From: Collinsella sp. AM18-10
GTDB lineage: Bacteria; Actinomycetota; Coriobacteriia; Coriobacteriales; Coriobacteriaceae
Length of the DNA: 64,000 bases
Assembly: GCF_003471585.1 (NCBI RefSeq)
Contig: NZ_QRJO01000006.1
Location: forward strand, 21,241-85,240
Reading direction: 5' to 3'
Shown: in pieces, positions 38,426-46,594 of the stretch
Position numbering within the stretch: position 1 is the stretch's first letter
Layout: each line of letters begins with the position of its first letter
The notes under the pieces: model-generated
Told to the model about the DNA's origin: nothing
The model's input: only the letters and a program-made list of their open reading frames with translations
Database searches by the model: none
Position numbers and translations under genes: made by a program

Positions 38426-38531
38426 CCCCTCTGCTGCACGCAAATCGGATCTACGTCCAGGGCCGTAGCGTGAGCACTATCGCCAAAAGAGGAATATCTC
38501 TGTGTAGATTGCGCACAGGGAGCGACTTCTG

Positions 38532-38540
38532 TGCTATAGT
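38532..38540 (+). promoter_or_regulatory. Extended -10 promoter of rpmB
   Basis: TGC-TATAGT with TATAGT at 38535-38540, about 55 bp upstream of the rpmB ATG. It matches the rpsT promoter string GTGCTATAGT. Confidence 0.6.
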
Positions 38541-38594
38541 TCAGGATTGTTTGTTAACGCGACATGTTCGTTTGTCGCCCAAGGAGGGTCAGTT

Positions 38595-38783
38595 ATGTCC
38601 AAAGTTTGCGAAGTTTGCGGTAAGCACCCCGTTGCCGGTCGCTCCATCAGCCACTCTCACCGCGTCACCAACCGTAAGTTCCGCCCCAACATCCAGCGCG
38701 TTTACGTCGTCGTCGATGGTCACCGTCGCAAGATGAACGTTTGCTCCACCTGCCTCAAGTCCGGCAAGGTTGCGCGCTCCTAA
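38595..38783 (+). CDS. rpmB: 50S ribosomal protein L28
   Basis: L28 is a small 50S protein. The 62-residue product starts SKVCEVCGKHPVAGRSISHS and ends with a second CxxC (NVCSTCLKSGKVARS), so it is the zinc-binding four-cysteine paralogue type. ATG at 38595 follows AGGAGGG at 6 nt. It is one of only three plus-strand genes and is monocistronic, with its own promoters and a terminator. Confidence 0.96.
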   Translation: MSKVCEVCGKHPVAGRSISHSHRVTNRKFRPNIQRVYVVVDGHRRKMNVCSTCLKSGKVARS

Positions 38784-38851
38784 ATAAGGTCTTACCAACA
38801 AGTACCTCGGACTCTCCGGGTCAAAGACCTCGCGTTCATATAGAACTTACC

Positions 38852-38882
38852 AAAGGCGTCCTCCCCCACGGAGGGCGCCTTT
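38852..38882 (+). terminator. Intrinsic terminator of rpmB
   Basis: A 13-bp stem (aaaggcgtcctcc / ggagggcgccttt, one wobble) with a 5-nt loop runs into TTTTT. Confidence 0.85.
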
Positions 38883-38885
38883 TTG

Positions 38886-38943
38886 CACTCATTGGGGACA
38901 GACTTACATTGAGTGTTTTCACGCATTGGGGACAGACTTAGAT
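38886..38943 (+). repeat. Left inverted repeat of the REP/RAYT element
   Basis: This 58-bp stretch holds two direct copies of attggggacagactta. It is inversely repeated at 39892-39949 with only a few mismatches. Each end can form a short GAGTG-tttt-CAC type hairpin. Confidence 0.75.
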
Positions 38944-38991
38944 GAATGCTTTCCTAAGCTCACAGTGCATCGATCGGCCCCAATCCATACC

Positions 38992-39768
38992 TCAGGCCGC
39001 CTCGTTCCAGCCTGTGGTGGCCTTGGTTACGCTTGTAGCGCCGATACCGGTGATACGGGCAATTTGCTTGACCGTAAGATGGGCCCGCCTGAGCCTTAGC
39101 AGACAGGCATCGCGTTCGGGGCGTGGCAGGGCCTTGAGCAGCGCAGGATCAATGCTCGGCAGGGCCTCGTGTGCGACGGTAAGGGCATCCTCGTCGGGAA
39201 TCCGTCGACGCGGAAGAATCTCAACTGACCAGATCCGCTCGGCAACTTCCTTAAGATGCTCGCAATAGCGACGGGAACCCCCGACAATATCGAGCATGGG
39301 GGCCGCATCGCAGATATCAAAGGGATCGTATCCCAGCTGGTATGCCTTGTAGCTTGACCAGCGGTAGGCATCAAGCGAGTCGAGCGCACCTTTCACGGGA
39401 TTGAGATGGATATAATCGAGCAACTGCACCGCCTGCGTGTCCGACTCGACCGCGACCCGCGAATAGCGATTATCAAACAGGTGACCCGTTCTTCCGGTTT
39501 TCCCATTGAAATACTTGGCATAGGCCGTCAGCGCGCACTGCATTGCCTTTGAAAGGTTGTCAAATGGGTCATCACCCATCAAATGGAAGTGGTTGTCCAT
39601 AAGGCACCAGGCCAACACCGCCACGTCATGGCAAGCAAACCTGTCCGAGATGTCCGATAAGAAACGATAGCGGTCGGAGTCATCTTCAAAAATAATCTGT
39701 TTGGAATTGCCGCGGTCATAGACGTGGTAATAGCCGGTGAGCGAAACGGCGCGGGCGCATCGGGGCAT
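38992..39768 (-). CDS. REP-associated tyrosine transposase (TnpA_REP/RAYT, Y1 HUH family)
   Basis: The 258-residue protein has the Y1-transposase core: YYHVYDRGNSKQIIFEDDSDR near the N-terminus, the histidine pair CLMDNHFHLM near residue 62 (HUH metal site), and a downstream RYSRVAVESD/QLLDYIHLNPVKG region with the candidate catalytic tyrosine. A C-terminal helix-turn-helix-like extension (LRRAHLTVKQIARITGIGATSVTKA) is typical of RAYTs. The start MPRCARAV at 39768 has AAAGGAG five bases upstream. It is flanked by inverted REP-like repeats. Confidence 0.9.
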   Translation of the reverse strand: MPRCARAVSLTGYYHVYDRGNSKQIIFEDDSDRYRFLSDISDRFACHDVAVLAWCLMDNHFHLMGDDPFDNLSKAMQCALTAYAKYFNGKTGRTGHLFDNRYSRVAVESDTQAVQLLDYIHLNPVKGALDSLDAYRWSSYKAYQLGYDPFDICDAAPMLDIVGGSRRYCEHLKEVAERIWSVEILPRRRIPDEDALTVAHEALPSIDPALLKALPRPERDACLLRLRRAHLTVKQIARITGIGATSVTKATTGWNEAA

Positions 39769-39891
39769 AATCTCTCCTTTCAAAACTGTACAGGCAACAC
39801 CTAAAAGGAGAGAAGCAACGCGAAATGCTGAGCCTGTGACCTATTTATATACAATGAACGACAAAAACATGCCCAAAACGACAAAATGACA

Positions 39892-39949
39892 AATCGATGT
39901 CTGTCCCAAATGAGTGAAAGCACTCATGTAAGCCTGTCCCCAATGAGCG
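39892..39949 (-). repeat. Right inverted repeat of the REP/RAYT element
   Basis: This is the inverse copy of 38886-38943. It contains a 7-bp stem atgagtg-aaag-cactcat and two GGGACAG-type units on the minus strand. Confidence 0.75.
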
Positions 39950-39976
39950 GGGCGATGCAGCAGGCAGATAATTAGT

Positions 39977-40006
39977 TAAAACGCTTCAGTTTATTGAAGC
40001 GTTTTA
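39977..40006. terminator. Palindromic stem-loop upstream of adhE
   Basis: taaaacgcttca and tgaagcgtttta pair over 12 bp with a 6-nt loop. It can act as a bidirectional terminator, given its A/T-rich ends, or as an operator or attenuator for adhE. It does not match a Rex operator (TTGTGAA-N4-TTCACAA). Confidence 0.5.
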
Positions 40007-40049
40007 GTGTGCCTTTTACGGGAATCTTACCGATCGCCGAATAATTTCT

Positions 40050-40058
40050 TGCTATCAT
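40050..40058 (+). promoter_or_regulatory. Extended -10 promoter of adhE
   Basis: TGC-TATCAT (TATCAT at 40053-40058) lies about 40 bp upstream of the adhE ATG. No convincing -35 is present. Confidence 0.5.
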
Positions 40059-40098
40059 GCAAGGCGTAGGGTAAATCTCCGATCGCAAGGAGACACAA

Positions 40099-42747
40099 AT
40101 GGTGAAAAAGTCACCGGAAAACACTACTCCCGCAATTGTGGACAACGTAGAGGCGCTTGAGGCTAAGCTCGCTCAGATGCGAGAGGCCCAGGCGCTTTTT
40201 GCTACGTACACGCAGGAGCAGGTCGACAAGATCTTCTACGAAGCCGCCATGGCCGCCAACAAGGCTCGTATCCCGTTGGCGAAGATGGCCATCGAGGAGA
40301 CCGGCCGCGGCGTTCTTGAGGACAAGGTCATCAAGAACCACTACGCCGCAGAGTACATCTACAACGCTTACAAGAACACCAAGACCTGTGGTGTCTTGGA
40401 GCGCGACGAGGCCTACGGCATCACCAAGATCGCCGAGCCCATCGGCATCGTGGGCGCCGTCATCCCGACGACCAACCCCACCTCCACCGCGATCTTCAAG
40501 ACGCTGATCAGCCTGAAGACCCGCAACGGTATCATCATCTCCCCGCACCCGGCAGCCGCCAAGTGCACCATCGCCGCCGCCAAGCTCGTGCTTGACGCCG
40601 CCGTCAAGGCTGGCGCCCCCGAGGGCATCATCGGCTGGGTCGATGTCCCCTCCATCGAGCTGACCAACATGGTCATGCGCGACGTCGACATCATCCTCGC
40701 CACCGGTGGCCCGGGCATGGTCAAGGCCGCTTACTCCTCGGGCAAGCCCGCCCTGGGCGTTGGCGCCGGTAACACCCCGGTCATCATCGACGACACCGCC
40801 GACGTGCTGCTCGCCGTCAACTCCATCATCCACTCCAAGACCTTCGACAACGGCATGATCTGCGCTTCCGAGCAGTCCGTGACCGTCATCGACACCATCT
40901 ACGACCAGGTCAAGGCCGAGTTCCAGAAGCGCGGCTGCTACTTCGTCAAGCAGGGTGCCGAGATGGAGGCCCTGCGTGCCGCCATGTTCAAGAACGGCGC
41001 TCTCGACCACCGCATCCCCGGCATGGCTGCCGCCAAGATCGCCGAGCTCGCCGGCATCGAGGTTCCCGCCAAGACCAAGATCCTGATCGCCGAGGTCACC
41101 TCCACCGACCCCGCCAAGGAGGAGTTCTCCCACGAGAAGCTCTCCCCGGTCCTGGCCATGTACCACGCCAAGGACTTCCAGGAGGCCGTCGACAAGGCCG
41201 AGCACCTGGTGCTCGCCGGTGGCCCGGGCCACACCGCCTCTCTGTACGTGCACCCCGCCCAGGCCGAGAAGATCAGCCTGTTCGAGCACGTCATGAAGGC
41301 CTGCCGTATCGTCATCAACACCCCGTCCTCGCACGGCGGCATCGGTGACCTGTACAACTTTGGCATGAAGCCGTCTCTGACCCTGGGCTGCGGCTCCTGG
41401 GGCGGCAACTCCGTCTCCGAGAACGTTGGGGTGAAGCACTTGATCAACGTTAAGACTGTGGCCGAGCGCCGTGAGAACATGCTGTGGTTCCGCGCTCCCG
41501 AGAAGGTCTACTTCAAGAAGGGTTCCACGCCCGTCGCCCTCGACGAGCTGGGCAACGTCATGGGCAAGAAGCGCGCCTTCATCGTCACCGACCAGTTCCT
41601 CTTCAAGAATGGCAACACCCGCGCCATCGAGGCCAAGCTCGACGAGATGGGCATCGCCCACGACTGCTTCTACGACGTCGAGCCCGATCCGTCGCTGCAG
41701 TGCGCACGTCGTGGTGCCAAGCAGATGGCTCTCTTTGAGCCGGACGTCATCATCGCCGTCGGCGGTGGCTCCGCTATGGACGCCGGCAAGATCATGTGGA
41801 TGATGTACGAGCACCCCGAGTGCAAGTTTGAGGACATGGCCATGGACTTCATGGACATCCGCAAGCGTATCTTCACCTTCCCCGAGATGGGCAAGAAGGC
41901 CTACTTCGTCGCCGTCCCGACCTCCTCGGGTACCGGCTCCGAGTGCACGCCGTTCGCCATCATCACGGACAAGGAGACCGGCATCAAGTGGCCGCTCGCC
42001 GACTACGCGCTGCTCCCCAACATGGCTATCGTCGACGCCGACAACTGCATGACCGCCCCGCGCGGCCTGACCGCTGCCTCCGGCATCGACGTCATGACCC
42101 ACGCCATCGAGTCTTACGTCTCCATCATGGCTTCCGACTACACCAAGGGTCTCTCCGAGCGCGCTGCTAAGCTCGTCTTTGAGAACCTGCCCTCCAGCTT
42201 CACGAACGGCGCCAAGGACCCGCACGCCCGCGAGGAGATGCACAACGCCTCCTGCATGGCCGGTATGGCCTTCGCCAACGCCTTCCTGGGCCTCAACCAC
42301 TCCATGGCCCACAAGCTCGGCGCTTTCCATCACCTGCCCCACGGCCTCGCAAACGCCGTCATCCTGACCCGCGTCATGCGCTACAACGCCGCCGAGGCTC
42401 CCGTCAAGATGGGCACGTTCTCCCAGTATCCTTACCCCAACGCGCTGCACAACTACGCCGAGATGGCCAAGTACTGCGGCATCGAGGGCAAGGACGACAA
42501 GGAGGTCTTCGAGAACTTCATCACGAAGCTCGAGGAGCTCAAGGACTTCATCGGCGTCAAGAAGACCATCGCCGACTACGGTGTTGACGAGCAGTACTTC
42601 CTCGACACCCTCGACGAGATGACCGAGCAGGCATTCAACGACCAGTGCACCGGCGCAAACCCGCGCTACCCGCTCATGAGCGAGATCAAGGAGCTCTACC
42701 TGGACGCCTACTACGGCCGCGAGCCTCAGGACTACGCCGTCTGCTAG
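40099..42747 (+). CDS. adhE: Bifunctional acetaldehyde-CoA/alcohol dehydrogenase
   Basis: AdhE reduces acetyl-CoA to acetaldehyde and then ethanol, regenerating NAD in fermentation. The 882-residue protein joins an aldehyde dehydrogenase domain (catalytic Cys near residue 255 in NGMICASEQS) to an iron-dependent alcohol dehydrogenase (VGGGSAMDAGK, GLNHSMAHKLGAFHHLPHG with metal-binding histidines). ATG follows AAGGAG at 7 nt. Codon use is strongly biased to C-ending codons, more than its neighbours, as expected of a very highly expressed gene. It implies a mixed-acid, anaerobic lifestyle. Confidence 0.97.
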   Translation: MVKKSPENTTPAIVDNVEALEAKLAQMREAQALFATYTQEQVDKIFYEAAMAANKARIPLAKMAIEETGRGVLEDKVIKNHYAAEYIYNAYKNTKTCGVLERDEAYGITKIAEPIGIVGAVIPTTNPTSTAIFKTLISLKTRNGIIISPHPAAAKCTIAAAKLVLDAAVKAGAPEGIIGWVDVPSIELTNMVMRDVDIILATGGPGMVKAAYSSGKPALGVGAGNTPVIIDDTADVLLAVNSIIHSKTFDNGMICASEQSVTVIDTIYDQVKAEFQKRGCYFVKQGAEMEALRAAMFKNGALDHRIPGMAAAKIAELAGIEVPAKTKILIAEVTSTDPAKEEFSHEKLSPVLAMYHAKDFQEAVDKAEHLVLAGGPGHTASLYVHPAQAEKISLFEHVMKACRIVINTPSSHGGIGDLYNFGMKPSLTLGCGSWGGNSVSENVGVKHLINVKTVAERRENMLWFRAPEKVYFKKGSTPVALDELGNVMGKKRAFIVTDQFLFKNGNTRAIEAKLDEMGIAHDCFYDVEPDPSLQCARRGAKQMALFEPDVIIAVGGGSAMDAGKIMWMMYEHPECKFEDMAMDFMDIRKRIFTFPEMGKKAYFVAVPTSSGTGSECTPFAIITDKETGIKWPLADYALLPNMAIVDADNCMTAPRGLTAASGIDVMTHAIESYVSIMASDYTKGLSERAAKLVFENLPSSFTNGAKDPHAREEMHNASCMAGMAFANAFLGLNHSMAHKLGAFHHLPHGLANAVILTRVMRYNAAEAPVKMGTFSQYPYPNALHNYAEMAKYCGIEGKDDKEVFENFITKLEELKDFIGVKKTIADYGVDEQYFLDTLDEMTEQAFNDQCTGANPRYPLMSEIKELYLDAYYGREPQDYAVC

Positions 42748-42764
42748 TTTTAGCACGGTTTTTA

Positions 42765-42803
42765 ACGGCGGGGGTGCACGGGTGTTTCACACACCCCCGC
42801 CGT
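42765..42803 (+). other. Stem-loop between adhE and the phosphotransferase gene
   Basis: acggcgggggtg and cacccccgccgt pair over 12 bp with a 15-nt loop. No T-run follows, so it is more likely an mRNA-stabilising or processing structure, or a weak terminator, that lowers expression of the downstream gene. Confidence 0.5.
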
Positions 42804-42835
42804 CGCTTCTATCGCATCGTTGAAAGGATGCAACC

Positions 42836-43600
42836 ATGCTGCTACCCGATTCCAAGACCGAGCTCGTCCGCCGTGGCAACAAGGTCGTTTACGACCTGGG
42901 CGACAAGATTGTCAAGGTCTTTAACGAGACCAAGCCTGTCTCCGACGTGTTCAACGAGGCTTTGAATCTTGCCCGCATCAATGAGTGCGGCATCCGCAGC
43001 CCCAAGGCTCTCGAGGTTTCACAGCTCGAGAACGCCAACGGCTGGGCGCTCGTGACCGAGAAGGTTCCGGGCACCACCCTTGCCGAGAAGATGACTGCCG
43101 AGCCCCAGCGCTTTGGTGAGTATCTCGAGATGTTCGTCGACCTCCAGATCGAGATCCACGGCTACACCTCCCCGCTGCTCAACCGTCAGCGCGACAAGTT
43201 CGCCCGCATGATCGACAGCCTTGATCAGCTCAATGCCACCACGCGCTACAACCTTCAGGAGCGTCTGGACGGCATGACCAAGGAGTTCAAGGTCTGCCAC
43301 GGCGACTTCAACCCCTCCAACGTCATCGTCGGCGACGACGGCCAGCTCTATGTGTGCGACTGGGCACACGCCACCCAGGGCTCCCCTGCTGCCGACGTTG
43401 CCACCACCTACCTGCTCTTCGCCCTCAACAGCAAGGATCAGGCCGAGGCCTACCTGGAGCTCTACTGCGACCGCGCCGACATGCCCATGCAGGTCGTGCG
43501 TCAGTGGACGAGCATCGTCGCCGCTTCCGAGCTCGCTCGTAAGCGCAACGTGAACGATGAGTTCCTGAAGAACTGGATCGACGTCGTCGATTATCAGTAA
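42836..43600 (+). CDS. Aminoglycoside phosphotransferase (APH)-fold kinase, function unknown
   Basis: The 254-residue protein has an APH/choline-kinase fold: a nucleotide-binding N-lobe (RRGNKVVYDLGDKIVKVF), the Brenner-type catalytic motif CHGDFNPSNVIVGDDG near residue 160, and a metal-binding aspartate in VCDWAHATQG. Such proteins phosphorylate small molecules; the substrate cannot be told, and antibiotic resistance is not implied. ATG follows AAAGGA. It lies 88 bp after adhE and is probably co-transcribed at a lower level through the stem-loop between them. Confidence 0.8.
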   Translation: MLLPDSKTELVRRGNKVVYDLGDKIVKVFNETKPVSDVFNEALNLARINECGIRSPKALEVSQLENANGWALVTEKVPGTTLAEKMTAEPQRFGEYLEMFVDLQIEIHGYTSPLLNRQRDKFARMIDSLDQLNATTRYNLQERLDGMTKEFKVCHGDFNPSNVIVGDDGQLYVCDWAHATQGSPAADVATTYLLFALNSKDQAEAYLELYCDRADMPMQVVRQWTSIVAASELARKRNVNDEFLKNWIDVVDYQ

Positions 43601-43635
43601 TATCTGAGCGATTTATTTCGCATCGGAGGCACAAG

Positions 43636-43669
43636 AAAACCCCGCAGCTCATATGGGCTGTGGGGTTTT
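43636..43669 (+). terminator. Intrinsic terminator of the adhE-APH transcript
   Basis: A 13-bp stem (aaaaccccgcagc / gctgtggggtttt, one wobble) with an 8-nt loop ends in TTTT, 36 bp past the stop. Confidence 0.85.
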
Positions 43670-43704
43670 CCTTTACCCATCGAGTTTATTCACGCAACAA
43701 AATA

Positions 43705-43745
43705 GACTGCTCCGCATCTCTTCCTAAGAGAGATACGGAGCAGTC
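43705..43745 (-). terminator. Intrinsic terminator of the pyrH-proS operon
   Basis: A 17-bp stem (gactgctccgcatctct / agagatacggagcagtc, one mismatch) with a 7-nt loop is followed by TATTTTGTT on the minus strand, 31 bp past the proS stop. Confidence 0.85.
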
Positions 43746-43776
43746 CCGCAATTACATCTAATAGCAGAATCGTCGA

Positions 43777-45498
43777 TTAACGGCGGGCCGCCTTAACAAG
43801 CTCGGCAATCTTGGCGACGACCTCGTCGATCGCCACGTCCTCACGCTCGCCCGTGGCACGGTCCTTGAGCTCCACAGTACCATTCTTGAGGCCACGCTTG
43901 CCAAGCACGACCTGATACGGGAAGCCCATGAGGTCGTTATCGGCAAACTTAAAGCCAGGACGCTCGTCACGGTCATCGACGACAACCTCGATACCCTCGG
44001 CGCACAAGCCCTCGACGATTTGGTCGCAGACGGTTGCGCACTCCTCCTTCTTGGGATCGAGCGGAATCACCGCGACCTCGTATGGGGCAACGGAAACCGG
44101 CCAGACGATACCGTGCTCGTCGTTGTGCTGCTCCACGACGGCAGCAAGCGAGCGGGACACGCCCACGCCGTAGCAACCCATGATAAGCGGCTTCTCCTTG
44201 CCGTCCTCGTCCATAAAGGTGGCGCCCATGGCCTCGGAATACTTGGTACCCAGCTGGAAGACCTGCGAGACCTCGATGCCGCGAGCAGCAGAGAGCGGCT
44301 TGCCGCAGTGCGGGCAGGGATCGCCGGCAACGACGGTGACCAGATCTGCCCACTCATCGACGGTAAAGTCGCGCTCGGGGCAGGCACCGGTAAAGTGATA
44401 ATCGACCTCGTTGGCACCGCAGGCCCACTGCTTGGACTCGCGCAGGCTCTCGTCGCACACCAGACGGATGCCCTCGGGCAAGTTAACCGGTCCGATAAAG
44501 CCCTTGTGCAGACCGTAGGTCTGGAGCTCCTCGTCCGTCATCATGCGATAACCCTTGCCAAAGACATGCTCGGCCTTGCAGTCGTTGAGCTCATGGTCGC
44601 CCGGGACGATGGCCACGACGGGCTTGCCCTCGGCATCGATGAGCGCCAGGGACTTGCGCGTACCGTTCTCGGGGAATCCAAAGAACTTAGCAACGGCCTC
44701 AATGGTGCCCATGCCCGGAGTCTCGACCTTGGTAAGCGTACCGTCACCGGGACCCTCAGTCACGACGACCTTGGTGCTTGCAGCCTCATCATCGGCGGCA
44801 AAACCGCAGTCATCGCAATAGACGAGAGAAGCCTCGCCGGCGTCGGCCAAAGCCATGTACTCGACGGAGGTATCGCCACCGATCTCGCCGGAGTCGGCAA
44901 CGACGGGCAAGGCCTTGATGTAGCAGCGCTCGCAAATGTTAGCGTAGGCCTGCTTCATCTTGTCATACTCCTCCTGCAAGCTCTCCTGCGTGGCGGAGAA
45001 GCTGTAGGCATCCTTCATGATGAACTCGCGACCGCGCATCAGGCCAAAACGGGGACGGAACTCGTCGCGGAACTTATCCTGGATGTGATAGAGGTTCACT
45101 GGCAGCTGCTTATAGGAGCGCAGCTCGTTGCGCACCAGGGCCGTGACGGTCTCCTCGTGCGTGGGGCCCAGCACGAACTCGCGACCATGACGGTCGTCAA
45201 AGCGCACAAGCTCCTTGCCATAGGCATCGATACGGCCGGACTCACGCCACAACTCGGCATCGACCATGATAGGCATCATAAGCTCCTGGGCGCCGGCGGC
45301 GTCCATCTCGTCGCGCACGATGTTCTCGATCTTGCGAATCGAGCGCCAAGCAAGCGGCAGGTAGGAATACAGGCCGGCGGCCTCCTTGCGGATCATGCCG
45401 GCACGGAGCAGCAGGCGGTGACTGGCGAGCTCGGCGTCCGCCGGATCCTCTTTAAGCGTCGGCGCATAGAGCTTAGACATATACATTGCTCGGGTCAT
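43777..45498 (-). CDS. proS: Prolyl-tRNA synthetase (bacterial type)
   Basis: ProS charges tRNA-Pro. The 573-residue class II synthetase has motif 2 FRDEFRPRFGLMRGREFIMKD, an inserted YbaK-like editing domain (about residues 225-390), and a C-terminal anticodon-binding domain. The ATG at 45498 directly follows the ispG stop (TAAATG), with GAGGAG supplied by the last ispG codons. It is the last gene of the long pyrH-to-proS run. Confidence 0.96.
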   Translation of the reverse strand: MTRAMYMSKLYAPTLKEDPADAELASHRLLLRAGMIRKEAAGLYSYLPLAWRSIRKIENIVRDEMDAAGAQELMMPIMVDAELWRESGRIDAYGKELVRFDDRHGREFVLGPTHEETVTALVRNELRSYKQLPVNLYHIQDKFRDEFRPRFGLMRGREFIMKDAYSFSATQESLQEEYDKMKQAYANICERCYIKALPVVADSGEIGGDTSVEYMALADAGEASLVYCDDCGFAADDEAASTKVVVTEGPGDGTLTKVETPGMGTIEAVAKFFGFPENGTRKSLALIDAEGKPVVAIVPGDHELNDCKAEHVFGKGYRMMTDEELQTYGLHKGFIGPVNLPEGIRLVCDESLRESKQWACGANEVDYHFTGACPERDFTVDEWADLVTVVAGDPCPHCGKPLSAARGIEVSQVFQLGTKYSEAMGATFMDEDGKEKPLIMGCYGVGVSRSLAAVVEQHNDEHGIVWPVSVAPYEVAVIPLDPKKEECATVCDQIVEGLCAEGIEVVVDDRDERPGFKFADNDLMGFPYQVVLGKRGLKNGTVELKDRATGEREDVAIDEVVAKIAELVKAARR

Positions 45499-46581
45499 TT
45501 ATTTCTCCTCAATAAGCTTGTCGACCTCGGCCATCAGCGCGTCGACAATTTGATCCTCAGCTACTTTACCAATGATCTGGCCATGCGAAAAGAGCAGGCC
45601 CTGACCACGTCCGCAGGCAACACCCAGGTCGGCGTCAGATGCCTCTCCGGGGCCGTTGACCGCACATCCCATCACGGCGATCGAAAGCGGCGCGGAATAG
45701 TTCTTAAGCCGCTCGGTGACCTCCTCGGCGATGGGAATAAGGTTAACCTGGCAGCGGGCGCACGTGGGGCACGAGACAATCTCGGGACCACGGCGACGCA
45801 GGCCCAGCGACTGTAGAATTCCCCAGGCGACCGGCGGCTCCTCAACCGGATCGGCCGTGAGCGACACACGCATGGTGTCGCCGATGCCTTCGGAAAGCAA
45901 GATACCCAAGCCTACAGAGCTCTTGATGGTGCCCTGAAGCTTGGTCCCCGCCTCCGTCACGCCCAGGTGGAGCGGAACATGCGGTATCTCGCGCGACAGG
46001 GCGCGATAGGTATCAAGCGTCGTCTGTACGCTATGGGCCTTGGCCGAAAGCACGATGTTGGTAAACCCACGGTCCTCAAAGTGCCGCACAAAGCGCTCGC
46101 TAGACATCACGAGCTTCTCGGGCTGCGTGAGGTCGTCGCGCTCGGCGATGTCCTGCTCGAGCGAACCGGCGTTAACGCCGATACGAATCGCACAGCCCGC
46201 AGCGCCGGCGGCGTCGATGACGGCATCGACCTTAGCCCAATCGCCGATATTGCCGGGATTGATGCGCAGTTTGGCGGCACCAGCCTCGACGGCGCCGATG
46301 GCGAGCTTATGGTTAAAGTGAATATCGGCGACAATCGGCACTGGGGACTCAGCACAGATGGTACGGAAGCCCTCGAGCGCGTCCTCGGTGGGCACGCTCA
46401 CGCGCACGATATCGCAGCCAGCCTGCGCCAACGCGCACACTTGCGCAAGCGTTGCCTGGGCATCAGCAGTATCGGTGCAGGTCATAGATTGGACCACCAC
46501 CGGCGCGCCGCCACCGATCTGCACGCCGCCCACATGCACGGGGCGCGTCAGCTCGCGAGGCAAAGGATGGGATAAAGACAA
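45499..46581 (-). CDS. ispG: 4-hydroxy-3-methylbut-2-enyl diphosphate synthase
   Basis: IspG is a [4Fe-4S] enzyme of the non-mevalonate isoprenoid pathway. The 360-residue protein has the N-terminal TIM-barrel start VHVGGVQIGGGAPVVVQSMT and the cluster cysteines SCPTCARCQVNL ... GCAVNGPGEA. The TTG at 46581 was chosen because AGGGGAG lies eight bases upstream and it leaves a 13-bp gap after rseP; a GTG at 46590 overlaps that ribosome site. It follows dxr-rseP, the standard dxr-rseP-ispG order. Confidence 0.94.
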   Translation of the reverse strand: MSLSHPLPRELTRPVHVGGVQIGGGAPVVVQSMTCTDTADAQATLAQVCALAQAGCDIVRVSVPTEDALEGFRTICAESPVPIVADIHFNHKLAIGAVEAGAAKLRINPGNIGDWAKVDAVIDAAGAAGCAIRIGVNAGSLEQDIAERDDLTQPEKLVMSSERFVRHFEDRGFTNIVLSAKAHSVQTTLDTYRALSREIPHVPLHLGVTEAGTKLQGTIKSSVGLGILLSEGIGDTMRVSLTADPVEEPPVAWGILQSLGLRRRGPEIVSCPTCARCQVNLIPIAEEVTERLKNYSAPLSIAVMGCAVNGPGEASDADLGVACGRGQGLLFSHGQIIGKVAEDQIVDALMAEVDKLIEEK

Positions 46582-46594
46582 TCCAAACACTCCC

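Larger units (their letters stand above)
38886..39949. mobile_element. REP-associated tyrosine transposase (RAYT) element
   Basis: A RAYT gene is bracketed by inverted 58-bp ends, each carrying two tandem REP-like units with GGGGACAG cores. The whole element is about 1.06 kb and lies between rpmB and adhE, between their terminators and promoters, so no gene is broken. RAYTs are domesticated IS200/IS605-type transposases that mobilise REP sequences; whether this copy still moves is not visible. Confidence 0.72.
39769..40098. other. Non-coding region between the RAYT gene and adhE
   Basis: It contains about 120 bp of A/C-rich sequence upstream of the transposase, the right inverted repeat (39892-39949), a perfect 12-bp stem-loop (39977-40006), and the adhE promoter and ribosome site. 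No further gene was seen. Confidence 0.6.

Noticed and set aside
38886..39949. CRISPR array
   Set aside because: The repeated units number only two per end and are inverted between ends, with a transposase between them; there is no regular repeat-spacer pattern and no cas gene.
39977..40006. Rex (NADH-sensing) operator before adhE
   Set aside because: The palindrome taaaacgcttca/tgaagcgtttta does not match TTGTGAA-N4-TTCACAA; a terminator or unknown operator is more likely.
40111..42756. An 881-codon minus-strand open frame opposite adhE
   Set aside because: It is an antisense shadow produced by the strong C-ending codon bias of adhE, with repetitive V/L/G/D/H composition and no known domain.
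42836..43600. Antibiotic-resistance aminoglycoside kinase
   Set aside because: Only the general APH kinase fold is visible. The context with adhE and the ordinary base composition do not support an acquired resistance gene.
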